Below are positions 1 to 5,632 of a stretch of DNA of 5,632 bases, piece by piece. How positions within the stretch are numbered: the first letter of the stretch is position 1; each line of letters starts with the position of its first letter. Origin of the DNA: a bacterium (lineage in GTDB: Bacteria > Ratteibacteria > UBA8468 > B48-G9 > JAFGKM01); contig JAOAEP010000134.1 in assembly GCA_026416755.1 (NCBI GenBank), positions 1 through 5,632 on the forward strand, given 5' to 3'. Under the pieces are notes generated by a model, which had not been told where the DNA came from, made no database searches, and saw nothing but the letters and a program-made list of their open reading frames with translations. The position numbers were made by a program, and so were the translations under genes.

Positions 1-531
1 TCTTTATATTACGCAGAGGGGAATAACAATTTTACTTATGTTGTTATAAATGAACAAGGAACAGAAACGAAAGTATATGAATACGGAGGGGAGTTAGTTA
101 TTGTTCTTAAAATTTTTATCTGAAAGATTTAGTAAAAATAAATTTTATATGGAATTCCCAATTTTGTAGAGATCCCTGAAATTATATTAAAGACATGTTC
201 AAGTTGGGATATTTCAAATACTGGGATGATTAAAATAGTTAATTTGAAAAAGACACTTGAAACATTTTTGCCTATGATAAAATTCCCTAATGGTGAAGAA
301 ATTATATTTGAAATTGAGAATAAAGAAAAAATTGGTGTGAAAAAAGAAAATGGGAAAGTTAAATTTATTTATGATGAAGGGAAAAACCATATAAAATTAA
401 AGGAAGATGAAATAGTTAGATTATTTTTCAATTTCCCACACATCGGTATAAAAATGGATGAGGATTTGAAAACCTTATTTAAAACATTTCTACCCTTTGA
501 TTTATATTTCCCTTCCCTTGACCATATTTAA
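1..531 (+). pseudogene. Frameshifted GNAT acetyltransferase, 3' part (N-terminus outside the window)
   Basis: Three consecutive segments read as one protein if two single-base errors are corrected. Frame 1 is open from base 1 to the TGA at 121-123 and contains ...KVYEYGGELVIVLK. Removing one T from the run at 113-117 continues into LSERFSKNKFYMEFPI, which otherwise stops at the TAG at 167. Adding one T to the run at 162-165 then joins FVEIPEI and runs in frame to the TAA at 529-531. The rejoined product resembles the second half of two-domain GNAT acetyltransferases: a 'vEYGG' strand followed by a helix, a 'GMIKIVNL' linker, an SCP2-like alpha/beta domain, and an end of the form LDHI. Family assignment rests on remembered family patterns and is moderately sure. 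Opposite-sign indels in T homopolymers could be real decay or sequencing/assembly error. The acetyl-CoA-binding part lies left of the window, so catalytic ability cannot be judged. Confidence 0.6.
226..531 (+). CDS. Intact reading frame for the SCP2-like C-terminal domain of the broken acetyltransferase
   Basis: This 101-residue reading frame would normally be called a hypothetical protein. The same frame is already open from base 142, and the residues just before the ATG (ending SNTG) fit the GMIKIVNL linker of the longer protein, so the ATG is probably an internal methionine. No convincing ribosome site precedes it; there is only a GGG directly against the ATG. The product alternates charged beta strands (EEIIFEIENKEKIGVKKENGKVKFIYDEG) with a helix rich in Asp, Glu and Leu, and has no membrane segment or signal peptide. 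That layout fits the SCP2-like domain that closes Eis-type and related GNAT proteins. On its own it lacks any acetyl-CoA site. It could be translated as a small protein, but I think it is a remnant. Confidence 0.45.
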   Translation: MIKIVNLKKTLETFLPMIKFPNGEEIIFEIENKEKIGVKKENGKVKFIYDEGKNHIKLKEDEIVRLFFNFPHIGIKMDEDLKTLFKTFLPFDLYFPSLDHI

Positions 532-540
532 TAAAATTTA

Positions 541-568
541 TTGACATTTTTTTTGCCTATGTAATAAT
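541..568 (+). promoter_or_regulatory. Sigma-70-type promoter for the isomerase/URO-D-like pair
   Basis: A perfect -35 TTGACA (541-546) is followed after 16 bp by AATAAT (563-568), five of six matches to TATAAT. Transcription would start near 574-577, leaving a leader of about 30 nt before the ATG at 607, with a strong AGGAGGT ribosome site at 595-601. It lies only 9 bp after the stop of the broken acetyltransferase, so the pair has its own promoter. In such AT-rich DNA -10-like hexamers are common; the exact -35 and its correct position carry the weight. Confidence 0.65.
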
Positions 569-587
569 TAATTTGAAAGAGGGCAAA
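552..587 (+). repeat. Short inverted repeat around the -10 region, possible operator
   Basis: TTTGCC (552-557) and its exact reverse complement GGCAAA (582-587) flank the -10 box and the expected transcription start, with 24 bp between them. This is where a repressor dimer site could sit, and a sugar-catabolic unit would often be repressed. The arms are only 6 bp, so chance is a real possibility. No transcription factor gene is in the window to pair with it. Confidence 0.25.
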
Positions 588-606
588 TTTAACTAGGAGG
601 TAAATT

Positions 607-1446
607 ATGAAAAAAAGTGTTAATTTATGGATACTTCCTGGTAATATTAGTTTTGAAGATGGATTGAAAATGATTAAAGATGCTGGATTTGAAGCAGTTG
701 AAGTGAATACAACGGAAGGAGGGGGGATTCTTGATATAAATTGTAGTGAAAATGATGCAAAAAAACTGGCAGAAAAAATAAGAAAAAATGGACTTGAAAT
801 AAGCAGTTTACTTACTGGACAGTTCTGGAAATATTCTCTTACAAGTTCAAATCCAGAGATAAGAAAGAAAGGAGAAGAACTTCTCGAGAAATCAATTAAA
901 ATAGCAAACTATCTTGGAACAGATTCAATACTTGTCGTTCCAGGAGTTGTTGGTCCTTTATTTGGAGAAGGTGAAATTGTCAGTTATGATATTGCTTACA
1001 GAAGAAGTCAGGAATCAATCAAAAAATATGTAGAACTTGCTGAAAAAAACAAAGTTTATATATGTGTTGAAAATGTTTGGAATAAATTTTTATTAAGTCC
1101 TCTTGAGATGAAAAGGTTTGTTGAAGAAATTGGTTCAGAATATGTAAAGGTTTATTTTGATGTGGGAAATATTTTGATTATTGGATTTCCTGAAATGTGG
1201 ATTAGAATACTTGGTAAATTGATTAAAAGAATTCATCTTAAAGATTTCAAACTTTCTATCGGTAATATAAATGGTTTCTGTGATCTATTGGAAGGAGATG
1301 TTAATTGGCCAGAAGTTATAAATGCACTTAAAGAGATAAAATATGATAGTTATCTTACAGCTGAAGTTGGGCCATATAAGTATCATTCAGAAACAAAAAT
1401 ATATACTACTTCAATCGCAATGGATAAAATTTTGGGGAGAAAATAA
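607..1446 (+). CDS. Sugar phosphate isomerase/epimerase-like TIM barrel protein (AP endonuclease 2 fold)
   Basis: A 279-residue cytoplasmic TIM barrel of the xylose isomerase-like/AP endonuclease 2 superfamily, the family that includes D-tagatose 3-epimerase and L-ribulose-5-phosphate 3-epimerase. Members move a carbonyl or invert a carbon of a free or phosphorylated sugar using a divalent metal held by two Glu, an Asp and a His. All four can be placed: E155 in ICVEN, D185 in YFDVGN, H210 in IHLKDF, and E253 in TAEVG. The helper His three residues after the Asp in D-tagatose 3-epimerase is Asn here (N188), as in many uncharacterised members. G230-D231 (EGDVNW) before the last helix is also typical. 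Start: ATG with AGGAGGT six bases upstream. The first gene after the promoter, it overlaps the next gene by one base, so the two products are probably made in step. Exact substrate cannot be told; a dehydratase or hydroxypyruvate isomerase role is possible within this fold. Confidence 0.85.
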   Translation: MKKSVNLWILPGNISFEDGLKMIKDAGFEAVEVNTTEGGGILDINCSENDAKKLAEKIRKNGLEISSLLTGQFWKYSLTSSNPEIRKKGEELLEKSIKIANYLGTDSILVVPGVVGPLFGEGEIVSYDIAYRRSQESIKKYVELAEKNKVYICVENVWNKFLLSPLEMKRFVEEIGSEYVKVYFDVGNILIIGFPEMWIRILGKLIKRIHLKDFKLSIGNINGFCDLLEGDVNWPEVINALKEIKYDSYLTAEVGPYKYHSETKIYTTSIAMDKILGRK

Positions 1447-2594
1447 TGACAAATAAAGAAAGAATTCAAACAGTTTTAAGGGGGGGGATACCTGATAGAG
1501 TTCCTGTTTCTCTTTATAAGATAAATCCTTTTGATTCTGAAAGTTTCTGGGCAAAACACAAAAGTTTTGAGAAATTAATAAAAAAAGCTCAACAACTTCA
1601 AGATACTTTTGTTTTTTATAGGCCTAAAACTGGTTTTTTCTTTTCCGCCCCAGGTTCAATTGATGTTAAGGTAGAGGAAACACACGATACACCAACATCA
1701 ACAATAGTAAAATTAACAGTTGAAACAGAACATGGTCCTTTAACAAGAGTTGCAAGAAGTACAAATATGAGTATCCATCAATGGGTTGTTGAGCCCTGGA
1801 TTAAAAGAGATAAAGATATTCTAAAATTTTTATCTCTTCCCTATGTACCATATCAACCCGATTTAACAGATTTAAATAATTTACAGAGAAATATAGGAGA
1901 AAAAGGATTTGTTGTAATTGCTTTACCTAATCCACTTGGAGTGGTTGGGTTTTTGTTTGCTCCTGGAGATTTCGGGAAATTTGCTTTTGATTATCCTAAA
2001 CTTATAATGCAACTACTTGAAAAAATTTATGAAAGATTGCTTAATCTTTATAAATTTATCTCTTTCTCTATCACAAATGTAATTATTAGAATAAGAGGTG
2101 CAGAATATGCAACTCCTCCTTCTTTACCTGTTGAGTATTTCCCGGATTTCAAAAGGATTTTCTCAGATTTTGTTTTGAGATTTGATAGGCCATTAATAGA
2201 AACTTTAAAAAGAGGTAATTTCAACTATATATGTTATCACTGGCACGATGGGATAGAAGAACTTTTACCATTAATTTTACATCTTCCAATTGATATAATT
2301 GAGCCAATATGTAATAGTTATGACTTACCAAATAGAATTTTAAAAGTTAGAAGGATAGTTGGTGATAACATTACTATTATGGGAGGTATTCTGGCAGAAG
2401 ATTTTGATTTTAGAACAAAAGAAGAAATAAGGAATATGACAAAAGATTGTTTAATACAGGGGGCAAGAAAAGGCAGGTTTATCTTAATCCCTTCAGATAT
2501 ACCTGAATCTGCTCCTATTCCATCAGAACTTGAGGAAAATTATATTGAATTTCTTGAATCTGGCGTAAATTTCGGAAGATACCCTATTAGTTAA
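1446..2594 (+). CDS. Uroporphyrinogen decarboxylase (URO-D)/MtaA-like protein, probable methyltransferase-type
   Basis: A 382-residue soluble protein with the URO-D superfamily plan. The N-terminus TNKERIQTVLRGGIPDRVPV is the classic signature. Further on come a HGPLTR beta hairpin (96-101), a central helical region, YHWHDG at 264-269 followed by a hydrophobic helix and IIEPIC (284-289), IMGGI (311-315), an EEIRNMTKD helix, and a C-terminal RFILIPS strand (344-350). This superfamily covers heme-pathway HemE and the corrinoid/CoM methyltransferases MtaA, MtbA and CmuA. True HemE is unlikely: there is no other heme gene nearby and the sequence follows the MtaA-like branch. The usual His-x-Cys zinc motif reads His-Trp-His here (H265, H267), with C289 a possible third ligand, so the bound metal and reaction are uncertain. 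The ATG overlaps the TAA of the isomerase gene (TAATG), with GGGGAGA five bases upstream. The partnership suggests sugar catabolism, perhaps demethylation of a methylated sugar; that is inference. Confidence 0.78.
   Translation: MTNKERIQTVLRGGIPDRVPVSLYKINPFDSESFWAKHKSFEKLIKKAQQLQDTFVFYRPKTGFFFSAPGSIDVKVEETHDTPTSTIVKLTVETEHGPLTRVARSTNMSIHQWVVEPWIKRDKDILKFLSLPYVPYQPDLTDLNNLQRNIGEKGFVVIALPNPLGVVGFLFAPGDFGKFAFDYPKLIMQLLEKIYERLLNLYKFISFSITNVIIRIRGAEYATPPSLPVEYFPDFKRIFSDFVLRFDRPLIETLKRGNFNYICYHWHDGIEELLPLILHLPIDIIEPICNSYDLPNRILKVRRIVGDNITIMGGILAEDFDFRTKEEIRNMTKDCLIQGARKGRFILIPSDIPESAPIPSELEENYIEFLESGVNFGRYPIS
1480..1487 (+). repeat. Run of eight G inside the URO-D-like gene
   Basis: The run spans codons 12-14 (AGG GGG GGG, Arg-Gly-Gly) of the URO-D-like gene and is the longest G run I saw in an otherwise AT-rich window. 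Losing one G leads to TAA at 1522-1524; gaining one leads to TGA at 1493-1495. Either change would silence the gene. The Arg-Gly pair itself is conserved in the family, so the run may simply reflect codon choice. A shorter GGAGGGGGG lies in the isomerase gene at 718-726. Confidence 0.5.
2587..2594. other. Tail-to-tail overlap of the two converging transcription units
   Basis: The last codons of the plus-strand URO-D-like gene (TAA at 2592-2594) and of minus-strand uppP (TAA read from 2589 to 2587) share 8 bp. I found no GC-rich hairpin followed by a T run on either strand within about 100 bp, so each transcript probably reads into the 3' end of the other gene. Confidence 0.75.
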
Positions 2595-3330
2595 TAAATA
2601 AAGAAAACAAGAAAACCAGAAAGGTGTAAAAACAGAAATATTTAATCTTATTTTTAAAAACAATTTTTTTTAGTAAATAAAGTGTTATAATACTTACAAA
2701 GAAGGTGATTAAAGACCCTGTTATTATGTAGTCAATCCTTATATTTTTTATTTTATCAATTTTAAATATAATTGCTCCAATTATAGCAGGAATTGCAAGT
2801 AAAAAGGAAAAATTGAAAGCGGTTTCGTTTTTAATGTTTAAAATTTTAGCAGTAGCAATTGTTGCACCACTTCTTGAAATTCCTGGTAAAAGAGCAATGC
2901 CCTGTGAAAAACCGATAATAAGAGCAGTTTTAAAATCAATTATTTTTTCTCCTTCCCTATCAGATAGAAAAAGTAAAATTGTGGTTACTAAAAATCCAAA
3001 AGAAACAACATTTTTATTTTCCAGGAATTTTTTATCCTTGATTAAAAAACCAATTATACCTGTAACAATAGAGGCAGAAAAAATATAAAGAAATATTTTA
3101 AAATTTTCATCTTTAGTATCAAATTTAAAAAAAACTTTTATAATTTTAAAAATTTCCTTTCTTAAAAAAATGAAAATTGTTAAAAGTGAAGAAAAATGTA
3201 AGAAAATATCTAAGGTTATATCCGGTTTTGTACCAAGAATTTTATGAAAGATGAAAAGATGCCCTGAACTACTTATTGGAAACCATTCGCATATTCCTTG
3301 AACTATTGAAAGAACAATTATTTCTCTCAA
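2587..3330 (-). CDS. uppP: Undecaprenyl-diphosphatase UppP (BacA family)
   Basis: An integral inner-membrane enzyme that removes a phosphate from undecaprenyl diphosphate, regenerating the lipid carrier for peptidoglycan and other cell-surface polymers; high levels give bacitracin resistance. Both family signatures are present: QGICEWFPISSSGH (11-24), containing the (E/Q)xxxE element (Q11, E15), serines and H24, and PGISRSGAT (149-157) with S152, R153 and T157. The supporting segments DIFLHFSSLLT (41-51) and FSFLLAIPAIIGA (174-186) also fit. About seven or eight hydrophobic stretches run to the C-terminus. At 247 residues it is slightly shorter than the usual 260-280, with a short N-terminus. 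I chose TTG at 3330-3328 because AGGAG lies exactly five bases upstream and no ATG or GTG is available near the conserved motif. It is last of three same-strand genes, 8 bp after the histidine kinase gene, so it should be co-transcribed and perhaps translationally coupled. Confidence 0.95.
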   Translation of the reverse strand: MREIIVLSIVQGICEWFPISSSGHLFIFHKILGTKPDITLDIFLHFSSLLTIFIFLRKEIFKIIKVFFKFDTKDENFKIFLYIFSASIVTGIIGFLIKDKKFLENKNVVSFGFLVTTILLFLSDREGEKIIDFKTALIIGFSQGIALLPGISRSGATIATAKILNIKNETAFNFSFLLAIPAIIGAIIFKIDKIKNIRIDYIITGSLITFFVSIITLYLLKKIVFKNKIKYFCFYTFLVFLFSLFIN

Positions 3331-3334
3331 AATT

Positions 3335-3341
3335 TCTCCTA
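3335..3341 (-). promoter_or_regulatory. Ribosome binding site of uppP overlapping the kinase stop codon
   Basis: On the minus strand the kinase gene ends with TAG at 3341-3339 and the same bases begin TAGGAGA, leaving five bases (AAATT) before the TTG start of uppP. This fixes the uncommon TTG start and suggests that ribosomes finishing the kinase start UppP. Confidence 0.75.
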
Positions 3342-4637
3342 CAATTTTGGTAGTGTTATTGTAAAAATTGTTCCTTCTCCAACTTTTGATTTGACTTCTA
3401 TCTTACCATTATGTTCTTTTACAATTTTTTCTACAATTGCAAGTCCAAAACCTGTTCCTCTTGAACCTTTTGTGGTAAAAAATATATCAAAAATTCTATT
3501 AAGATTTTTTTCTGGAATTCCACATCCATTGTCTTCAATAATAATTTGAAATGCCTTTTCTATTTGTTTTGTTTTTATTTTTATTATCCCTTTATTTTCT
3601 TCAACAGCATCAATTGCGTTTTGAATTAAATTTGCTACCATCCTCTCTATTCTATGTCTATCAACTTTTACAGCCTTTAAATCATCATCAAAATCTTTTA
3701 TAATCTTAATATTTTTCTCTTTTAAATGGGACTCAAAATAGGAAATAACATCGTCAAGTATAGAATTTAAATCCACTTCTTCAATTAAAATTTCTCTATC
3801 TCTTGAAAAATCAATCATTGAGAGAACAAATTCTTTAAGTTTTGTGTAATTCTTTTTAATTATATCTTTTCCTATTTTTATATCTTCTATATCTTTTTCT
3901 TGTAGCCCTGTTTCTATAAAGTAAATGCCATTTTCAAATTTTGTGAGTATATTTCTTAAATCATGAGAAAGGCCAGAAATTAAATGTCCTATCATAACAA
4001 GTCGCTCATTCATAATCATTTTTTGCATCAATTTTATGTTTGAAATTGAAAAACTCACAACAGTAGAACCTGCAATCATAAGAGAAATTTCTTCAGGTGT
4101 GAAGCCCCTTTTATAATCTCTTCCAATTATAAATAACCCATATTTCTCTTTTGTAGTCCTTAGAGGTATAAATAATATTGAATAAAAATTACTATCTACC
4201 TTTTTTTCATACAAAAGACTTTCACCTTTTTCAAAAATTTCATTTACCATGGAAGAAAAAATTTCATCATTGAAATCAATAGGATAACTATATCCAGACG
4301 CGATTTTACTATCCGGAGTTTTTAAATAAATTTTTATAAAATCTGGATTTAAAAATTCTTTTGTTCTTTCTCCAAGGATTTCAACAAGAGATATTTCATT
4401 TTCAATACTTACCATTCTTTCTGAAAGGTGATACATAAATAATATTTCTGCAAAAAAACCAAGTATACCTTTTTCTATGTCTTTCAATTCATCAAGAAGA
4501 GAAGTTACAAATCCATCAACTTCTGAAATTTTCTCTCTTTTTTCAATATTTTTGATGAAAAAATTAAATCTTTCTATAAGATTAGAAACAGGTTTCAACA
4601 TAACATCTTCAAACCTAATTTTCTTTTTATTTCTCAT
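3339..4637 (-). CDS. Soluble GAF-domain sensor histidine kinase
   Basis: A 432-residue cytoplasmic two-component kinase with no membrane segment. After a charged, helical N-terminus (1-58) comes a GAF-like sensor domain (about 60-205, including SILFIPLRTTKEKYGLFIIG). The dimerisation/phosphoacceptor helix carries SGLSHDLRN with H225. The ATPase domain has an N box (NLIQNAIDA, 336-344), a G1 box (DNGCGIP, 369-375), an F box (IFDIFFTTK, 382-390) and a G2 box (GTGFGLAIV, 394-402); all catalytic features look intact. The GLSHDLRNILTKFENG stretch recalls a subgroup with 'GLSHDIKG-LTGLDGG' there, seen from memory in Desulfovibrio-like bacteria. No response regulator is in the window, so its partner is elsewhere. 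The ATG at 4637-4635 has no clear ribosome site and lies 14 bp after the hydrolase stop; ATG at codon 13 is an alternative. The ligand sensed is unknown; co-transcription with uppP hints at cell-envelope state. Confidence 0.9.
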   Translation of the reverse strand: MRNKKKIRFEDVMLKPVSNLIERFNFFIKNIEKREKISEVDGFVTSLLDELKDIEKGILGFFAEILFMYHLSERMVSIENEISLVEILGERTKEFLNPDFIKIYLKTPDSKIASGYSYPIDFNDEIFSSMVNEIFEKGESLLYEKKVDSNFYSILFIPLRTTKEKYGLFIIGRDYKRGFTPEEISLMIAGSTVVSFSISNIKLMQKMIMNERLVMIGHLISGLSHDLRNILTKFENGIYFIETGLQEKDIEDIKIGKDIIKKNYTKLKEFVLSMIDFSRDREILIEEVDLNSILDDVISYFESHLKEKNIKIIKDFDDDLKAVKVDRHRIERMVANLIQNAIDAVEENKGIIKIKTKQIEKAFQIIIEDNGCGIPEKNLNRIFDIFFTTKGSRGTGFGLAIVEKIVKEHNGKIEVKSKVGEGTIFTITLPKL

Positions 4638-4651
4638 TTTTTTGGAATTTC

Positions 4652-5632
4652 TTAAATATGTTTCAAAAGGAATTTAATTATTTCCTCCCGCATCTGTAAT
4701 GTCTCTCTATGGCCAGTATTATATATTTTAAGTTTCCAGTTCTCTTCTTTACCAAAAACAGCATAAACTTTTTTTAAGTTTTCATCTATTTTTTTTAATC
4801 CTTCAATAGGTGTTAATCTATCAAAAGCACCTGCTAAAGATAAATGAGGTCTTGGAGCAATTAAAGAATTTATATCAAATGTAGAAAAATATTTCAGGAG
4901 GGATGGGACAAAATAATATATTCCATGTCCAGAAAGTCCATTCGTTCTAATTAATTCATCAAAGTCAGTTAAACAACAGATATCAATACAAACTTTTATT
5001 CTTTCATCAAGAACGGCTAACCACCAAGCCATTGTAGAACCCATGCTCATTCCAATTGTGGCAATCCTTTTTTCATTAACCTCTTCCCTTGTAATAATAT
5101 AATCAACAACTTTTAAACTATCAAAAACCATAAGTCCCCATAAAACTTTTCCCTTCCATATAAGTTCTTTAAAAAGATCAAGTTCATCTCTTCCACTTCT
5201 TTCACCAAAGTTTAACTGGTCTATACATATTCCAACAAATCCGAGAGATGTTATAATTTCTGCATAAGGTGGTTTTGCCATATAACTATTTCCTTCCAAA
5301 AATTCATCTTTACCAAGATAATATTTCCCTCCATGTGAATGATTGAAAATAATAGCAGGAACTTTATCTTTTAAATTCTTGGGTTTAACAAAATAAGCAG
5401 GTACTGGCTCATATCCATTTAAATCAAGAATTAACTTTTCAAGAACATATTTTTCTCTTTCCTCTATATAATTTTCAATGAGTTTGACAGAATAGTTTCT
5501 ATCTGGTAAATCACCAAGAAGTTCATATAATTTTTCTCTTTTTTCTTTCTGTATCATTATTAAACTTTCTTTTTCCATCTCACCAGTTCCCAATATCATC
5601 CTTTGTCCCAAATCTCCTATCGGGTCCTGCAG
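4652..5632 (-). CDS. Alpha/beta hydrolase, acetyl xylan esterase-like (start uncertain, frame open to window edge)
   Basis: A serine hydrolase resembling the acetyl xylan esterase-like/dienelactone hydrolase branch (Abhydrolase_7 type). Numbered from TTG at 5611, it has the oxyanion-side NHSHGG (90-95), DQLNFGERSG (131-140), the nucleophile elbow GMSMG with S189, the acid D264 in AGAFDRLTP, and H301 in NTGHRE, so the Ser-Asp-His triad is complete. KREKLYELLGDLP (24-36) and LIAPRPHLSLAG (250-261) are also typical of the group. The likely reaction is hydrolysis of an acyl ester on a sugar or small molecule; the substrate is unknown. No signal peptide is visible, so I place it in the cytoplasm unless the missing N-terminus holds one. 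The frame has no stop up to base 5632. TTG at 5611 (AGGAG too close), ATG at codon 5 and ATG at codon 12 are all possible, and the true start may lie outside. It is the first gene in view of the minus-strand operon with the kinase and uppP. Confidence 0.85.
   Translation of the reverse strand: MQDPIGDLGQRMILGTGEMEKESLIMIQKEKREKLYELLGDLPDRNYSVKLIENYIEEREKYVLEKLILDLNGYEPVPAYFVKPKNLKDKVPAIIFNHSHGGKYYLGKDEFLEGNSYMAKPPYAEIITSLGFVGICIDQLNFGERSGRDELDLFKELIWKGKVLWGLMVFDSLKVVDYIITREEVNEKRIATIGMSMGSTMAWWLAVLDERIKVCIDICCLTDFDELIRTNGLSGHGIYYFVPSLLKYFSTFDINSLIAPRPHLSLAGAFDRLTPIEGLKKIDENLKKVYAVFGKEENWKLKIYNTGHRETLQMREEIIKFLLKHI

Noticed and set aside
547..554. Run of eight T after the broken acetyltransferase, considered as a terminator
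   Set aside because: No stem precedes the T run. It sits inside the spacer of a good promoter, which explains the position better.
607..1446. Assignment as a DNA repair endonuclease IV
   Set aside because: The fold is shared, but the protein lacks the three-metal His-rich set of endonuclease IV and instead shows the E-D-H-E set of sugar epimerases.
1446..2594. Assignment as HemE (heme biosynthesis uroporphyrinogen decarboxylase)
   Set aside because: The shared N-terminal signature belongs to the whole superfamily. The neighbours are sugar genes, not heme genes, and the remaining motifs follow the MtaA-like branch.
2640..2672. AT-rich self-complementary stretch (TTTTTAAAAA and a T run) past the URO-D-like stop, considered as a terminator
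   Set aside because: The stem would be only A-T pairs and lies within the uppP coding sequence. It is indistinguishable from background in this base composition.
2813..3088. Plus-strand open frame of 91 codons
   Set aside because: It lies wholly opposite uppP, whose conserved PGISRSGAT and other motifs are read on the minus strand. The plus-strand product has no recognisable pattern or ribosome site.
4477..4677. Plus-strand open frame of 66 codons
   Set aside because: It is antisense to the N-terminus of the histidine kinase and the gap before it, with no ribosome site. Its hydrophobic end comes from AT-rich sequence.
1..5632. CRISPR arrays, insertion sequences, toxin-antitoxin pairs, tRNA or rRNA genes
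   Set aside because: I saw no regularly spaced repeats, transposase motifs, long terminal inverted repeats, cloverleaf-like GC-rich segments or small gene pairs anywhere in the window.

Overview
This is a very AT-rich bacterial window (roughly 30% GC by eye) with AGA/AAA/TTT-dominated codon use, Shine-Dalgarno signals of the AGGAGG type, TTG starts and tight gene spacing. The presence of UppP and a histidine kinase indicates a bacterium that makes peptidoglycan. A URO-D-like protein paired with a TIM-barrel sugar isomerase/epimerase, next to an acetyl-xylan-esterase-like hydrolase, is a gene mix I associate with heterotrophic, sugar-degrading lineages, including uncultivated PVC/Omnitrophota-like phyla. 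That taxonomic suggestion is weak inference; nothing in the window fixes the taxon.

Plus strand, left part. Bases 1-531 hold the 3' part of one broken gene, which I read as a GNAT acetyltransferase with a C-terminal SCP2-like domain. Two one-base frameshifts, both in T runs about 50 bp apart, split it. The remaining intact reading frame (ATG at 226) covers only the C-terminal domain. A short intergenic gap (532-606) carries a good sigma-70-type promoter (TTGACA, 16 bp, AATAAT) and a strong AGGAGGT ribosome site. These drive a two-gene unit: a sugar phosphate isomerase/epimerase-like TIM barrel (607-1446) and a URO-D/MtaA-like protein (1446-2594) that overlap by one base (TAATG).

Minus strand, right part. 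Three genes are read right to left with gaps of 14 and 8 bp: an alpha/beta hydrolase of the acetyl xylan esterase-like type (its frame runs off the right edge), a soluble GAF-type histidine kinase, and undecaprenyl-diphosphatase UppP (TTG start, ribosome site fused to the kinase stop codon). The two transcription units converge and their last genes overlap tail to tail by 8 bp (2587-2594), with no recognisable terminator.

How they may work together: the plus-strand pair looks like catabolism of a sugar or a decorated (for example methylated) sugar, and the minus-strand hydrolase would fit removal of acyl groups from carbohydrates. The kinase and UppP form a signalling/cell-envelope pair with no response regulator in view. 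I see no CRISPR, insertion sequence, tRNA or rRNA. I do not see a clear new defence or mobile system. The points most worth a second look are the broken acetyltransferase, the His-x-His variant in the URO-D-like protein, an in-frame run of eight G near the start of that gene, and the hydrolase-kinase-UppP operon.
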